This document shows, one piece after another, positions 26,700-34,452 of a stretch of 64,000 bases of DNA (position 1 is the first letter of the stretch; every line of letters starts with the position of its first letter). The translations under genes were made by a program, and so were the position numbers. Origin of the DNA: Sphingomonadales bacterium (GTDB lineage Bacteria; Pseudomonadota; Alphaproteobacteria; Sphingomonadales; Sphingomonadaceae); assembly GCA_028871475.1 (NCBI GenBank), contig JAGWMZ010000010.1, positions 62,001-126,000 of the forward strand, written 5' to 3'. The notes beneath the pieces were generated by a model. It saw only the letters and a program-made list of their open reading frames with translations, was not told the origin of the DNA and ran no database searches.

Positions 26700-27751
26700 A
26701 GCGTGCTTGTCACCTTGTTGAGATGGGGCGGATTGTCAGGGTTGCAGCCGCGTGCCACAGCCAGCGCGTTGGCCAGCCCGTAAAAGCTCTGGATCTGCGC
26801 GATGGCGCCGATGATCGGGTGGACATTGGCGGCAAAGGGCAGCGCCAGCTCGGCCGGAGCGGTATCCTCGGGCTGGCCGACTGCGATGACCCGCGCGCCG
26901 CGCGCCGCAAAATCCGCCAGCCTTTCGCGCAGCCCTTCGCGCGCGGCATCGAGCGGGCCAAAGGCCAGCACCGGATCGCCCGCGCCCACCAGCGTCATCG
27001 GGCCATGGGCGACCTCGGCGCTGCTGAAGGCTTCGGCATGCAGCCTGCTGGTTTCCTTGAGTTTCAGCGCGGCCTCCCCGGCAATGGTCAGTGTTGGGCC
27101 ACGCCCCAGCACCAGCATCTCCTCGGCATGGCGCAGCAGGGGCACGGCGGCGGACCAATCGGCCCCGGCAGCTTGTTCGAGTGCCGGCCCGGCATTGGTC
27201 AGCGCGGCGAGAAGCTCTGCATCGCCAGACCATTCGGCGGCCAGATGGGCCAGAGCGAAAAGGGTGCACACGAAGCTCTTGGTCGCTGCAACGCTGGTTT
27301 CCTGCCCGGCATGAACGGGAATGACGATCTCGGCCAGTTCGGCCAGCGGGGAGGCGGCATCATTGACCACCGCCACCACCAGAGCCCCGCGCGTTCCGGC
27401 TTCCCGCGCCGCGGCCAGCAGATCGGGACTGCGGCCCGATTGCGAGATGGCGATCAGCGGCACATCGCGAAAATGGGTGGAGGTGGCGTGATAGAGCGAA
27501 CCGATCGAGGGGGCATGGCTGACGATGGGCAGGCCGAGGCGCGTTTCCAGCAGGAATTTGGCAAAACCGGCGGCCTGATCGGAACTGCCCCGGGCCAACG
27601 TGGCGGCAAAGGGCGGGGCCAGCTCACGCAGGCGCTGCCCGGCCTGCGCCATCAGCTGTGCATTGAGGTGAAGCTGGGTCAGGCACAATGCGGGGGCCTC
27701 GCGGGCCTCTGATGCCATTTTGGTGGCAAGGGTGGGGGGTGCGGACATCAT
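26696..27751 (-). CDS. SIS-type glucosamine-6-phosphate deaminase (NagB-II)
   Basis: 351 residues from the first of two adjacent ATGs at 27751. Two sugar-isomerase (SIS) domains are present: LARGSSDQAAGFAKFLLE with IAISQSGRSPDLLAAAREAG, and VLGRGPTLTIAGEAALKLKE with SAEVAHGPMTLVG. The glutaminase domain of GlmS is absent, and this length and architecture are those of NagB-II, which replaces classical NagB in many proteobacteria. It turns glucosamine-6-P into fructose-6-P plus ammonia. It is the first gene of the minus-strand nag operon and shares a 106-base divergent promoter region with anmK. The C-terminus ends with PHLNKVTSTL, typical for the SIS family. Confidence 0.9.
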   Translation of the reverse strand: MMSAPPTLATKMASEAREAPALCLTQLHLNAQLMAQAGQRLRELAPPFAATLARGSSDQAAGFAKFLLETRLGLPIVSHAPSIGSLYHATSTHFRDVPLIAISQSGRSPDLLAAAREAGTRGALVVAVVNDAASPLAELAEIVIPVHAGQETSVAATKSFVCTLFALAHLAAEWSGDAELLAALTNAGPALEQAAGADWSAAVPLLRHAEEMLVLGRGPTLTIAGEAALKLKETSRLHAEAFSSAEVAHGPMTLVGAGDPVLAFGPLDAAREGLRERLADFAARGARVIAVGQPEDTAPAELALPFAANVHPIIGAIAQIQSFYGLANALAVARGCNPDNPPHLNKVTSTL

Positions 27752-27857
27752 GAAATGACAATACCGGTTTGTTAAAAATCCGCAAGTGGCATTAAAGTGG
27801 TTTGCATGAGGACCGAGACGGTGATAGCCATAAGCCAGCATGAGAGGACGATAGCCG
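27752..27857. promoter_or_regulatory. Divergent promoter region of the nag operon and anmK
   Basis: 106 AT-richer bases between the two starts. On the minus strand CGGTATT (near 27767-27761) resembles one half of the TGGTATT direct repeat bound by NagQ-type GntR regulators, but a convincing second half is missing. I could not assign -35 and -10 elements with confidence. Confidence 0.4.
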
Positions 27858-28976
27858 ATGCTGGTCATGGGGTATATGAGCGGAACGTCGCTGGATGGCG
27901 TCGATGTTGCAATGATCGAAACCGATGGCGTCTCGATCGAGCGATTCGGTCCGGCCCTGCTGGCGCCTTTCACCGATACCGAGCGTGCAGCGTTGGTCTC
28001 GGCCACGCAGGATGCGCTGGTGTGGGATGGCGAAGGGGCGCAGCCTGCCTCGTTTTCCGGTGCCGCCGCCATCATTGACGTAGCGCATGAGCGTGCGGGG
28101 AAGAGGCTCATCGCTCAGGCGGGGTGTAAGCCTGATCTTATTGGATTTCACGGGCAGACGCTGCTGCACCGCCCGCGCCGCACCCTGTCGGTGCAGATCG
28201 GTGATCCGCAGGTTTTGGCCGATGCGCTTGATGTGCCGGTGATTGCGGCCATGCGTCAGGATGATCTACGCGCCGGGGGTGAGGGGGCACCGCTCGTGCC
28301 TGCCTATCATGCCGCGCTGGCCGATTGGCTGGCATTGCCGGGACCGGTGGGCTTTATCAATTTGGGTGGCGTGGCCAATCTCACCTGGGTCGGCGTGCAG
28401 GGCGCGGGGGCTGATCGAGCGCTGGTGGCTTTCGATACGGGGCCTGCCAATGGTCTGATCGATCTGGTCGTGCAGCAGCGCGGCGCGGGGCGTTACGATG
28501 ATGGCGGCCGTCTGGCGGCGGCAGGGCGCGTGGACCAGGCCGTGCTGGCCGATCTGCTCTCGCATGCCCATTTTCGCATCAAGGGCGCCAAGTCACTCGA
28601 TCGTTATGACTTTTCACTGGACTGGGCGCGGGATCACACTTTGGAGGATGCCGTGGCGACGCTGACCGCCTTCACGGTGCACTCGGTGGCGCTGGCCGTG
28701 AAGGATCTGCCGCAGCCGCCCTCATGCTGGGTGGTGTGCGGCGGCGGCTGTCATAATCCGGTGCTGATGCAGGGCTTGCGCCAGAGGCTGGGCGACTGCC
28801 GCTTGGCCGATGAACTGGGGCTGCGAAGCGATTTTATCGAGGCCGAAGCTATGGGGTTTCTGGCTGTCCGCAGCCTGCGCGGTTTGCCGCTGACCTTTCC
28901 CGGCACCACCGGCGTGGCCGCGCCGCTGACGGGCGGGCGGCTGTGGCGTCCGGCCCGCATGGCGGCGATGGTCTAG
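27858..28976 (+). CDS. anmK: Anhydro-N-acetylmuramic acid kinase
   Basis: 372 residues, against about 369 in E. coli AnmK. The signature GYMSGTSLDGVDVAMIE near the start is the ATP-binding loop, and VAFDTGPANGLIDLVV supplies the catalytic Asp region; FHGQTLLHRP, INLGGVANLT and WVVCGGGCHNPVLM are further family blocks. The cytosolic enzyme opens the 1,6-anhydro ring and phosphorylates O6 in one step, giving MurNAc-6-P for MurQ. It is divergent from the nag operon. An ATG 12 bases further in (27870) could also serve, but GAGAGGACG before 27858 supports the first. Confidence 0.95.
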   Translation: MLVMGYMSGTSLDGVDVAMIETDGVSIERFGPALLAPFTDTERAALVSATQDALVWDGEGAQPASFSGAAAIIDVAHERAGKRLIAQAGCKPDLIGFHGQTLLHRPRRTLSVQIGDPQVLADALDVPVIAAMRQDDLRAGGEGAPLVPAYHAALADWLALPGPVGFINLGGVANLTWVGVQGAGADRALVAFDTGPANGLIDLVVQQRGAGRYDDGGRLAAAGRVDQAVLADLLSHAHFRIKGAKSLDRYDFSLDWARDHTLEDAVATLTAFTVHSVALAVKDLPQPPSCWVVCGGGCHNPVLMQGLRQRLGDCRLADELGLRSDFIEAEAMGFLAVRSLRGLPLTFPGTTGVAAPLTGGRLWRPARMAAMV

Positions 28977-28982
28977 ATATGA

Positions 28983-29000
28983 GCTACCAGTCAGATACCA
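28983..29000 (-). promoter_or_regulatory. NagQ-box-like direct repeat upstream of the TBDR
   Basis: On the minus strand TGGTATC-TGAC-TGGTAGC: two 7-base direct repeats with a 4-base spacer. From memory, NagQ (GntR family) boxes in xanthomonads are TGGTATT-N4-TGGTATT. The site lies just after anmK and 134 bases before the receptor ATG. The GntR regulator at 34453-35184 is the natural candidate to bind it. Confidence 0.5.
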
Positions 29001-29032
29001 GTGGTTGCGTTCCGGTCCAACCATGCCTATCA

Positions 29033-29063
29033 GGCGGATGATGGGCGCCGCCCATCATCCGCC
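29033..29063. repeat. Perfect 14-bp stem-loop between anmK and the TBDR
   Basis: GGCGGATGATGGGC and GCCCATCATCCGCC with a 3-base loop (GCC). No T-run follows. It would form in either the anmK 3' end or the receptor 5' leader, and could stabilise or attenuate the transcript. Confidence 0.6.
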
Positions 29064-29134
29064 GGGCGCAGGGACGGGCGTGGCTGACGCGCCGGCACAG
29101 AAAACACGACAGGGAACAACAGAGGGCATACACT

Positions 29135-31888
29135 ATGGCTACATTGGATCGTCGCGCCATTGCCACGGGGGCACTGGCTATCGCTCTGGCTCAGGGGGCG
29201 CCTGTTGCTCATGCGCAGGATGCGCCTGTTGCCCATGCGCCGGGCGGGGCAGCGGTTGAGAGCACTGCGCCGCAGGATGAAATCGTGGTGACGGGCACGC
29301 GCATCGTTCTGCCGGGCGTGACCTCCAGCAGCCCGATTTCCTCCACCAGCCAGGAGCAGATCAAGCTCCAGTCGGCCATGACGGTCGAGGATTTCTCGAC
29401 CAAGCTACCCCAGCTTTCGGGCGGTGTGCGTCAGGGTTCGCAGGGCAGCGATGCCTTTGGTGCCCAGGTGCTCGAACTGCGCAATTTCGGTCAGAGCCGC
29501 ACGCTGGTGCTGATCGACGGCACGCGCGCCGCGCCCTTTGGCTTTCGCAATTCGGTCGATGCCAATGCGCTGCCCGCCTCGCTGATCAAGCGGGTCGATG
29601 TGCTGACCGGCGGCGCGGCGGCGGTCTATGGCGCCGACGCGGTGGCCGGTGTGGTCAATTTCATCCTCAATGATGATTTCAAGGGGCTGCAGGCCAGCAC
29701 CACCGGTCGCCTGGCGACGCGTGGCGGCGGGGCCAATTATGGCGGCTCGCTGATGTGGGGCGGCGCGCTGGGCGATTCCGGCCATCTGGTGCTGGCGGTG
29801 GATTACACCCAGCGCGACGGCGTGCGGGCAGGGCAGCGTGACTGGGCGAACACGCCCGGCCAGACCATCCCCAGCATCGGCGGCGTTTTCACCGATGTGG
29901 CGAGCGGCCGCAAGTTCGGCTTTACCGATGCCGGTGCGTTCACGACCACGCCGTCGGCCACTTCGAATCTGTCGAGCGGCTATCCGCTGATTTCACCGCT
30001 CAAGCGGATCAATGCGGCCGCGCTGTTCAAATATGAGGTGGCGCCGCAGGTTGAATTTTATGGCCGGGTTATGTTCACCCACGTGCGCACGCAGGAAACC
30101 GGTACCCCGGGAGCCGCGCCCGCTTCGGTCAACCAGACGGTGGGGATCAGCGCCAGCAATCCTTTCCTCACCGATGCCATTCGCAACCAGCTGACTTTCG
30201 TGAACGGGGTGGCGCAGGTCAATGTCTCGCGTTCGCTCGCCGAGCTGGGGCTGATCAACTACGACACTGAACGCAACACCCTGCAGGTGAAAGGCGGCCT
30301 GCGCGGGCCGTTGACGCCAAACATCAAGTGGAATGTCTATGCCCAATATGGCCGGTCGAGCGAGAACACGCTGATCTCCGGCGATGGGCTGGTGACCAAT
30401 GGTTCAGGGGCGAACAATTTCGCCTCCATCGTCAACACGGTGAACATCTTCGGGCCCAATTCCTCGGGGCTGGCCGGCGCACTGGGCAGTTCGATCAAGG
30501 GCTTCGAGCGCATTCGCGATCAGTTCGTCACCGCCGGTACGGTCAGCGGTTCTCTGGCCGATCTCTTCTCGTTGCCCGCCGGGCCGATCGGTTTTGCCGT
30601 TGGCGTGGAGTATCGGCGCGAGACCGCCTCGATCGGCCAGGACGCCGCGCTGATCACCGGCAACACCTATCGTGAAGGCACGCAGGCCGCCTACAATGGC
30701 GAGTTCGACGTCAAGGAGCTTTACGGCGAGGTGCTGATCCCGCTGATCCATGACGTGCCGCTGATCCGCAAGCTGGATGTCGGCGGGGCCTATCGCTATT
30801 CCTCCTATAACCTCTTTGGTGATCATGGCACATGGAAGGCCGAGGCCAACTGGCAGGTGGACCGCAATCTGCGCCTGCGCGGCACCTATCAAAGCGTGCT
30901 GCGCACCCCCAACTTTGGCGAATTTGCCGCAGGCATGTCCTCGCTGCCCTTCAGCAGCCTGATCACCGTGGCGCGCCTGACCCCGCGCTATGGCGGTGAC
31001 CCTTGTGTTCTGGGCACCGGCAATGCGGCGCAATGCGCCCGTTTCGGCGCCCCGGCGGTCGGGTCGACCAACAGCTTCTCGCCGACCTATCTGACGGGCA
31101 ACTACTATTATGGCGGCAACCCCGCCCTGAAGCCTGAGACCGGTTACACCAAGACGCTGGGCGCGGTCTTCACGCCGACCTTCATCCCCGGGCTGACGGT
31201 TTCAGTTGACTGGTACAATCTGGATCTGCGCGGCGCGGTCGGGGTGATCCAGCCCATCGCGGCGATCACCAGCTGCTACATCACCAACCCCAGCGCAGGC
31301 AATCCACTCTGCTCGCTGGTGACGCGCAACGTCGATGGCTCCTTCAAGGACGCCTTTGTCAACAACCAGAATCTGGGGCGCCTGCTCCAGCGCGGTCTGG
31401 ACATCGCCGCCAGCTACACCGCGCGGCCGCAATGGCTGCCGGGCAAGGGCATGCGCTTCAGCTATCAGGGCAACATCGTCACCTCTTACCTGATCCAGGC
31501 CAATCCGACCGTTTCGGCTGTGCAGTGCAAGGGCACCTTTGGCGCCACCTGCTCCAGCGATGGGACGACGCTGGTTCAGCCCGCCTATCGCCATACGGCG
31601 GGCATGGGCTGGCTGTTTGACAAGGGCACGGTGCAGTTCGACTGGAACCGCATCGGCAAGGTGCGCTCCAGCACGGTCGGTTCCACCGAGACGATCGCCG
31701 CCCAAGACACGTTTGACCTGTCGGCCTCCTATAAATTCACCGATGTGGTGACGATGAGCGCCGGGCTTTACAACATTTTCGACAAGAGCTCGCCGCTTGT
31801 CTCGACCGGCGGCGTCTTCAACACCTTCCCTGACACCTATGATATCATGGGTCGCACTGTGGGCATTTCGCTGACCGCGCATATCTGA
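29135..31888 (+). CDS. TonB-dependent outer-membrane receptor (amino-sugar/muropeptide locus)
   Basis: 917 residues. The signal peptide ends near VAHAQ (about residue 28). A short duplicated APVAHAQD/APVAHAPG segment follows, then the TonB-box-like DEIVVTGTRIV. The plug domain includes VLIDGTRAAPFGFRNSVDAN, VDVLTGGAAAVYGADAVAG and VVNFILN, and the barrel ends GRTVGISLTAHI. The plug motif with AAAVYGADAVAGVVN marks the large receptor group common in Xanthomonadales and Sphingomonadales that imports oligosaccharides. Given anmK upstream and murQ downstream, the ligand is probably a chitin- or peptidoglycan-derived amino sugar; this is inference. A strong terminator follows. Confidence 0.92.
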   Translation: MATLDRRAIATGALAIALAQGAPVAHAQDAPVAHAPGGAAVESTAPQDEIVVTGTRIVLPGVTSSSPISSTSQEQIKLQSAMTVEDFSTKLPQLSGGVRQGSQGSDAFGAQVLELRNFGQSRTLVLIDGTRAAPFGFRNSVDANALPASLIKRVDVLTGGAAAVYGADAVAGVVNFILNDDFKGLQASTTGRLATRGGGANYGGSLMWGGALGDSGHLVLAVDYTQRDGVRAGQRDWANTPGQTIPSIGGVFTDVASGRKFGFTDAGAFTTTPSATSNLSSGYPLISPLKRINAAALFKYEVAPQVEFYGRVMFTHVRTQETGTPGAAPASVNQTVGISASNPFLTDAIRNQLTFVNGVAQVNVSRSLAELGLINYDTERNTLQVKGGLRGPLTPNIKWNVYAQYGRSSENTLISGDGLVTNGSGANNFASIVNTVNIFGPNSSGLAGALGSSIKGFERIRDQFVTAGTVSGSLADLFSLPAGPIGFAVGVEYRRETASIGQDAALITGNTYREGTQAAYNGEFDVKELYGEVLIPLIHDVPLIRKLDVGGAYRYSSYNLFGDHGTWKAEANWQVDRNLRLRGTYQSVLRTPNFGEFAAGMSSLPFSSLITVARLTPRYGGDPCVLGTGNAAQCARFGAPAVGSTNSFSPTYLTGNYYYGGNPALKPETGYTKTLGAVFTPTFIPGLTVSVDWYNLDLRGAVGVIQPIAAITSCYITNPSAGNPLCSLVTRNVDGSFKDAFVNNQNLGRLLQRGLDIAASYTARPQWLPGKGMRFSYQGNIVTSYLIQANPTVSAVQCKGTFGATCSSDGTTLVQPAYRHTAGMGWLFDKGTVQFDWNRIGKVRSSTVGSTETIAAQDTFDLSASYKFTDVVTMSAGLYNIFDKSSPLVSTGGVFNTFPDTYDIMGRTVGISLTAHI
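29198..29245 (+). repeat. 24-bp tandem duplication in the receptor signal-peptide region
   Basis: Two adjacent 24-base units (29198-29221 and 29222-29245), nearly identical, encode APVAHAQD and APVAHAPG around the signal-peptidase site. It looks like a recent in-frame duplication producing two possible AHA cleavage sites. Confidence 0.6.
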
Positions 31889-31904
31889 CACGTTACCCTG
31901 CCTG

Positions 31905-31943
31905 CGGCTCCTGACCGGCCATGCCGGACAGGAGCCGTCTTTT
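31905..31943 (+). terminator. Strong intrinsic terminator after the TBDR
   Basis: CGGCTCCTG and CAGGAGCCG (9 bp) enclose a second stem CCGGC-CAT-GCCGG, separated only by an A-A mismatch; TCTTTT follows. It starts 17 bases after the receptor stop and ends about 35 bases before the symporter gene. Confidence 0.8.
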
Positions 31944-31948
31944 CCCAT

Positions 31949-31964
31949 CGATGGCTGGCCATCG
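31949..31964. promoter_or_regulatory. 16-bp palindrome before the symporter ribosome site
   Basis: CGATGGC-TG-GCCATCG, two perfect 7-bp arms, placed between the terminator and the CGGAGA ribosome site of the symporter gene. It might bind a regulator or form a hairpin that influences read-through; no family match. Confidence 0.35.
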
Positions 31965-31978
31965 CGGAGACTTTGTTC

Positions 31979-33541
31979 ATGACGCTGCCCTTTTCCATGG
32001 CAGACTGGCTGGTGATTGCCCTCTACATCCTGCTGCTGGTAGGCGGAGGCTGGTTCTTCACCCCGCGCAGCACCGGCTCGGCCCGTGATTATTTTCTGGC
32101 CGGGGGCAGCGTGCCGTCATGGCTGGCGGCGGTGTCGGTGCTCTCGGCCACGCAATCGGCGGCGACCTTTCTGGGCGGCCCGGATTATGGCTATCACGGT
32201 GATCTGACCTATCTGAGCGGCAACATTGGCGGTCTGCTGGGCGCGATTTTCGTCGCCCATGTGATGATCCCGCGCTTCTATCGTATCAAGGCGACCACGG
32301 CTTACGAGCTGCTGACCTTGCGTTTCAGCGAGAAAGCGACCCGCTGGGCTGGCGGCATGTTCCTCATCGGCCGAGTGTTTGCCGGCGGCGCACGGGTCTA
32401 TCTGGCGGCCATTGCGCTGGCCATGGTGATGTCGGGCAGCGTGGCGGCACAGGGGATCATGATCGCGGCGGCCTTGCTGGTGGTGGCCAGCGTGCTCTTC
32501 ACCTTTGTCGGCGGGCTCAAATCGGTGCTGTGGAACGATCTCATCCAGTTCTGCGTCTATCTGGGTTCGGCCATCGCGGTGCTGGTGTTTCTGCGTTACG
32601 CCATTCCCGCCAGCAATAGCCAGATCATCGACGGGCTGATGCATACACCCGAGGGCGTCAACAAGCTGCGATTGTTCGATTTTTCGCTCTCGCCCTCGCA
32701 TCCTTTCTCCATGCCGGCCGTCGTGCTGGGCATGACCCTGCTCTACATCGCCAATGCCGGCATGGATCAGGACACCACCCAGCGTCTGCTCTCCTGCGCC
32801 GATGCCAGGACCAGTGCGCGCGGGCTCTATATGTCGGTGCTGGGCACCGTGCCGGTGGTGGGTCTGTTCATCGTGATCGGCCTGCTGCTCTATGTCTTTT
32901 ATGACCGGCCCGATTTGATGGGCGGCGCCACGGCGCTGGCGGGCAACCGCTTTGGCGGCGAGAAGATCAGCATTTTCATGCATTACATCCTCACCCAGCT
33001 GCCGGGCGGTCTGCGCGGGCTGGTGACGGTGGGCATTTGCGCGGCGGCGGTGGCGACGACCAATTCGGCGCTCAACGCCATGTCCTCGGTGCTGGTGCAG
33101 GATTTCTACCGCCCCTGGCGTGAGACGCGCGGCGCGGTGGCAGAGCATCACTATGTGCAGGCCGGGCGCGCGGGGATGGGGGTGATCGGCTTTGCCATGT
33201 TCCTTATGGCGGTCGTCTCCTTCTATTGGCAGCGCTACACCCAGATGGGCCTGCTGGAGTTCGCGCTTCAGGTCATGGTCTTTACCTATGCCGGGCTGCT
33301 GGGGGTCTATTTCACGGCGCTGTTTACCCAGCGCGGCTCGACCGGATCGGTGATTGCCGCATTGCTGGGCGGCTTTGTCACGGTTCTGTTGCTTCAGCCC
33401 TCTATCGCCCGCGCTCTTGCCATGCCTGAGGCGCTGAGCAGCCTGTCCTTTCCCTTTCAGCTGTGCATCGGCACAGTTGTCGCCTTCCTCATCTGTATTG
33501 TCCCAAAGAATACGCGCGCTGTGAGCGCTCCCGACCAGTGA
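31979..33541 (+). CDS. Sodium:solute symporter (SSS family)
   Basis: 520 residues from the ATG at 31979 (CGGAGA lies 8 bases upstream); a TTG two codons earlier is too close to it. About 13-14 hydrophobic segments are visible. Family landmarks are GGWFFTPRSTGSARDYFLAG near the start, SVLSATQSAATFLGGP, the sodium-site region, and TNSALNAMSSVLVQDFYRPW in the second half. The family includes NanT-like sialic acid, glucose and galactose carriers. Lying between a receptor and murQ, it should carry MurNAc, GlcNAc or a muropeptide sugar across the inner membrane, replacing the PTS carrier MurP of enterics; that is inference. Confidence 0.88.
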   Translation: MTLPFSMADWLVIALYILLLVGGGWFFTPRSTGSARDYFLAGGSVPSWLAAVSVLSATQSAATFLGGPDYGYHGDLTYLSGNIGGLLGAIFVAHVMIPRFYRIKATTAYELLTLRFSEKATRWAGGMFLIGRVFAGGARVYLAAIALAMVMSGSVAAQGIMIAAALLVVASVLFTFVGGLKSVLWNDLIQFCVYLGSAIAVLVFLRYAIPASNSQIIDGLMHTPEGVNKLRLFDFSLSPSHPFSMPAVVLGMTLLYIANAGMDQDTTQRLLSCADARTSARGLYMSVLGTVPVVGLFIVIGLLLYVFYDRPDLMGGATALAGNRFGGEKISIFMHYILTQLPGGLRGLVTVGICAAAVATTNSALNAMSSVLVQDFYRPWRETRGAVAEHHYVQAGRAGMGVIGFAMFLMAVVSFYWQRYTQMGLLEFALQVMVFTYAGLLGVYFTALFTQRGSTGSVIAALLGGFVTVLLLQPSIARALAMPEALSSLSFPFQLCIGTVVAFLICIVPKNTRAVSAPDQ

Positions 33542-33558
33542 TCCGCAGGAAAGATCTG

Positions 33559-34449
33559 ATGAACACCGAAACGCTTGACCCGCGCTATCGCGACCTTGAT
33601 CGCTGGCCCACCCAGCTTGCGGTCGAGGCGATGCTGGAAGGTCAGATGGCGGCCATCGCCGCGCTGCAATCGCAGACCGCCGCCATCGCCCGCGCCGCAG
33701 AGCAGGCCGCGCAGCGCCTGGGCGCCGATGGGCGACTGGTCTTTGTCGGCGCGGGTACCTCGGGGCGCCTGGCGCTGCAGGATGGCACCGAGCTTTATCC
33801 CACCTATGGCTGGCCGATGGAGCGCATGGTCTTCCTGATGGCGGGCGGGGCCGGCGCCCTGACGCAGGCCAAGGAAGGTGCCGAGGACGATGCCGAGGGC
33901 GCCCGCGCGGAAATCCTTTCGGCCAAGATCGGCCGGCATGACGTGGTGATCGGCGTTGCCGCCAGCGGTCGCACACCCTACACCGTGGCCGCTATCAATC
34001 AGGCGCGCGATGCCGGCGCGCTGACCATCGGCATTGCCAACAATCCCGGCTCGGCGCTGCTGACCCATGCCGATCATGCCATTCTGGCGGTGACGGGCAG
34101 CGAGATCGTTGCCGGCTCCACCCGCATGAAGGCGGGCACCGCGCAAAAGGCGGCGCTCAATCTGCTTTCCACCGCCATCATGCTGCGCCGCGGGCTGGTC
34201 TATGACGGCCAGATGGTCGCCATGCGCATTTCCAACGCGAAGCTCTTGCAACGTGGGCAGCGGATGGTTCAGGATATTGCCGGGGTTGATGCGACCAGGG
34301 CCGGTGAGGCGCTGGCCGCGGCGGACAATGACATTCGACTGGCCATTGTGGTCGCCCTGGGCGGGCAGCCTGCGCAGGGGCGGGCCTTGCTGGAGGAATG
34401 TGACGGCGATCTGCGCGCTGTGTTGCAGACGCTGGGGCGGCAGGATTGA
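33559..34449 (+). CDS. murQ: N-acetylmuramic acid 6-phosphate etherase
   Basis: 296 residues from the ATG at 33559 (E. coli MurQ has 298); upstream in-frame sequence belongs to the end of the symporter gene. The SIS fold shows LVFVGAGTSGRLALQDGTEL with the catalytic Glu after the phosphate loop, PTYGWP, AGGAGALTQAKEGAEDD, the GVAASGRTPYTVAA phosphate loop, and the signature IVAGSTRMKAGTAQKAALN. The enzyme splits the lactyl ether of MurNAc-6-P, giving GlcNAc-6-P and D-lactate. Products enter NagA and Dld, both encoded in the divergent operon. It is 17 bases after the symporter and 3 bases before the GntR gene. Confidence 0.95.
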   Translation: MNTETLDPRYRDLDRWPTQLAVEAMLEGQMAAIAALQSQTAAIARAAEQAAQRLGADGRLVFVGAGTSGRLALQDGTELYPTYGWPMERMVFLMAGGAGALTQAKEGAEDDAEGARAEILSAKIGRHDVVIGVAASGRTPYTVAAINQARDAGALTIGIANNPGSALLTHADHAILAVTGSEIVAGSTRMKAGTAQKAALNLLSTAIMLRRGLVYDGQMVAMRISNAKLLQRGQRMVQDIAGVDATRAGEALAAADNDIRLAIVVALGGQPAQGRALLEECDGDLRAVLQTLGRQD

Positions 34450-34452
34450 ACC

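Noticed and set aside
27752..28111. Extended N-terminus of the SIS deaminase
   Set aside because: It would overlap anmK on the other strand, and the conserved domain starts at the ATG pair at 27751.
32117..33976. A 619-codon minus-strand frame opposite the symporter and murQ
   Set aside because: It is antisense to two well-recognised genes, Arg/His/Gln-rich, and has no ribosome site.
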